Source: Bacillota bacterium (GTDB taxonomy: Bacteria > Bacillota > Clostridia > Peptostreptococcales > Anaerovoracaceae). Taken from it: a stretch of 5,284 nucleotides of DNA. The stretch's first letter is position 1. Each line of letters begins with the position of its first letter. Made by a program: the position numbers and the translations under genes. Below, one piece after another: positions 4,702 through 5,284 of this stretch. The notes under the pieces are model-generated. The model searched no databases. It was not told the origin of the DNA and was given only the letters and a program-made list of their open reading frames with translations. The DNA lies in the NCBI GenBank assembly GCA_017936025.1, contig JAGBGL010000013.1:1-5284 (forward strand). Reading direction: 5' to 3'.

Positions 4702-5284
4702 ATGAAAAGATCTAAACGTTTTGAGAAATTGGAACAGAGACCGATCAACCTGGACGGATTCTCATATGAATGGGAAGAAGTTGGTCTGATTGCGATGGAA
4801 TCCAAATTTGACCCAAAACCAAGCATCAAAGTGGAAAACGGCGTTATCGTTGAGATGGACGGAATCAAGAGAGAAGACTTCGACTCCCTGGACAAATTCA
4901 TCGCTGACTACGGTATCAAAGTTGAAAATGCAGAGAAAGCTATGGCTATGGATTCTCTGGAAATCGCTAGAATGCTGGTAGACATTCATGTCCCAAGAGA
5001 GGAAATCACTGAAATCTGTATGTCCTGTACAGCTGCTAAATTAGCAGAAATCGTAAGTCATCTCAACGTGGTTGAAATGCAGATGGCACAGATGAAGATG
5101 AGAGCAAGAAAATCTCCTGCAAACCAGGCTCACGCAACAAACCTGGATGATAACCCTGTACTTCTGGCTGCTGACGCTGCTGAAGAAGGAAAGAGGGGAT
5201 TCGCAGAAGTTGAAACAACATGTGCACTGGCAAGATATGCACCGTTCAATGCTATCGCACTGATGATCGGTGGACAGGCAGGAA
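4702..5284 (+). CDS. pduC: B12-dependent propanediol/glycerol dehydratase, large (alpha) subunit, N-terminal part
   Basis: With its medium and small subunits this protein forms the adenosylcobalamin-dependent diol/glycerol dehydratase, which converts 1,2-propanediol to propionaldehyde or glycerol to 3-hydroxypropionaldehyde by radical chemistry. The 194 codons present (of about 555) begin MKRSKRFEKLEQRPINLDGF and align throughout with the family. Conserved blocks include EEVGLIAMES (25-34), FIADYGI (66-72), NVVEMQMAQMKMRARKSP (122-139), NQAHATNLDDNP (141-152) and ETTCALARYAPFNAIAL (171-187). Q142, H144 and E171 correspond to Q141, H143 and E170 of the Klebsiella oxytoca enzyme, which bind substrate and metal, so the visible active site is intact. 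CMSCTAAK (106-113) replaces the commoner TTAMTPAK, a divergent patch. AGGAGG (4691-4696) lies five bases before the ATG. The gene runs off the window. No shell-protein gene or regulator precedes it. Diol and glycerol specificity cannot be separated here, so pduC is a family-level symbol (dhaB1 is equally possible). Confidence 0.92.
   Translation, partial: MKRSKRFEKLEQRPINLDGFSYEWEEVGLIAMESKFDPKPSIKVENGVIVEMDGIKREDFDSLDKFIADYGIKVENAEKAMAMDSLEIARMLVDIHVPREEITEICMSCTAAKLAEIVSHLNVVEMQMAQMKMRARKSPANQAHATNLDDNPVLLAADAAEEGKRGFAEVETTCALARYAPFNAIALMIGGQAG

Noticed and set aside
4644..4989. Minus-strand frames of 85 and 75 codons opposite the dehydratase start
   Set aside because: They are antisense to a well-conserved PduC N-terminus and overlap its promoter leader; no supporting signals are seen.

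Overview
The window looks like a chromosomal piece of a low-to-moderate-GC, Gram-positive anaerobe of the Clostridia type. Evidence seen directly: strong AGGAGG-type ribosome binding sites, consensus sigma-A promoters, an intrinsic terminator in an A+T-rich gap, TTTGTCGAAAA elements that match the Spo0A box, and a B12-dependent diol/glycerol dehydratase subunit. The genus cannot be fixed from the sequence alone.

Left end (1-328): the first 43 codons of an ArsR-family repressor run leftward off the window. A divergent control region separates it from greA. Each direction has its own -35/-10 pair. A 17-bp inverted repeat, which can also be read as two back-to-back Spo0A-like boxes, covers the arsR -35. 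A second inverted repeat covers the greA start point.

Centre (329-4295): a three-gene housekeeping operon, greA - lysK - asnS, with gaps of 47 and 14 bases, a good ribosome binding site before each gene and no terminator inside. GreA rescues backtracked RNA polymerase. The other two genes charge tRNA-Lys and tRNA-Asn. The lysyl-tRNA synthetase is the rare class I type (HIGN and KMSGS motifs). It carries a C-terminal OB-fold tRNA-binding domain of the kind usually found on methionyl-tRNA synthetase. Firmicutes commonly have a class II lysS next to greA, so this looks like replacement of one LysRS class by the other in place.

Right gap (4296-4701): about 400 bases without a convincing gene but dense in signals. 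In order they are a small hairpin, an exact Spo0A box, a strong rho-independent terminator built on CCGATAAT/ATTATCGG arms, a perfect 28-bp palindrome reusing those arms, an A+T hairpin, a second exact Spo0A box immediately upstream of a 17-bp-spaced promoter, and a roughly 100-base leader. The leader has mutually exclusive hairpins and a possible 21-codon leader ORF.

Right end (4702-5284): the N-terminal 194 codons of the large subunit of coenzyme-B12-dependent propanediol/glycerol dehydratase, probably the first gene of a diol-utilisation operon that continues beyond the window. The most interesting points are the LysRS-TRBD fusion at the greA locus and the layered control region of the dehydratase operon (Spo0A boxes plus a possible attenuator).
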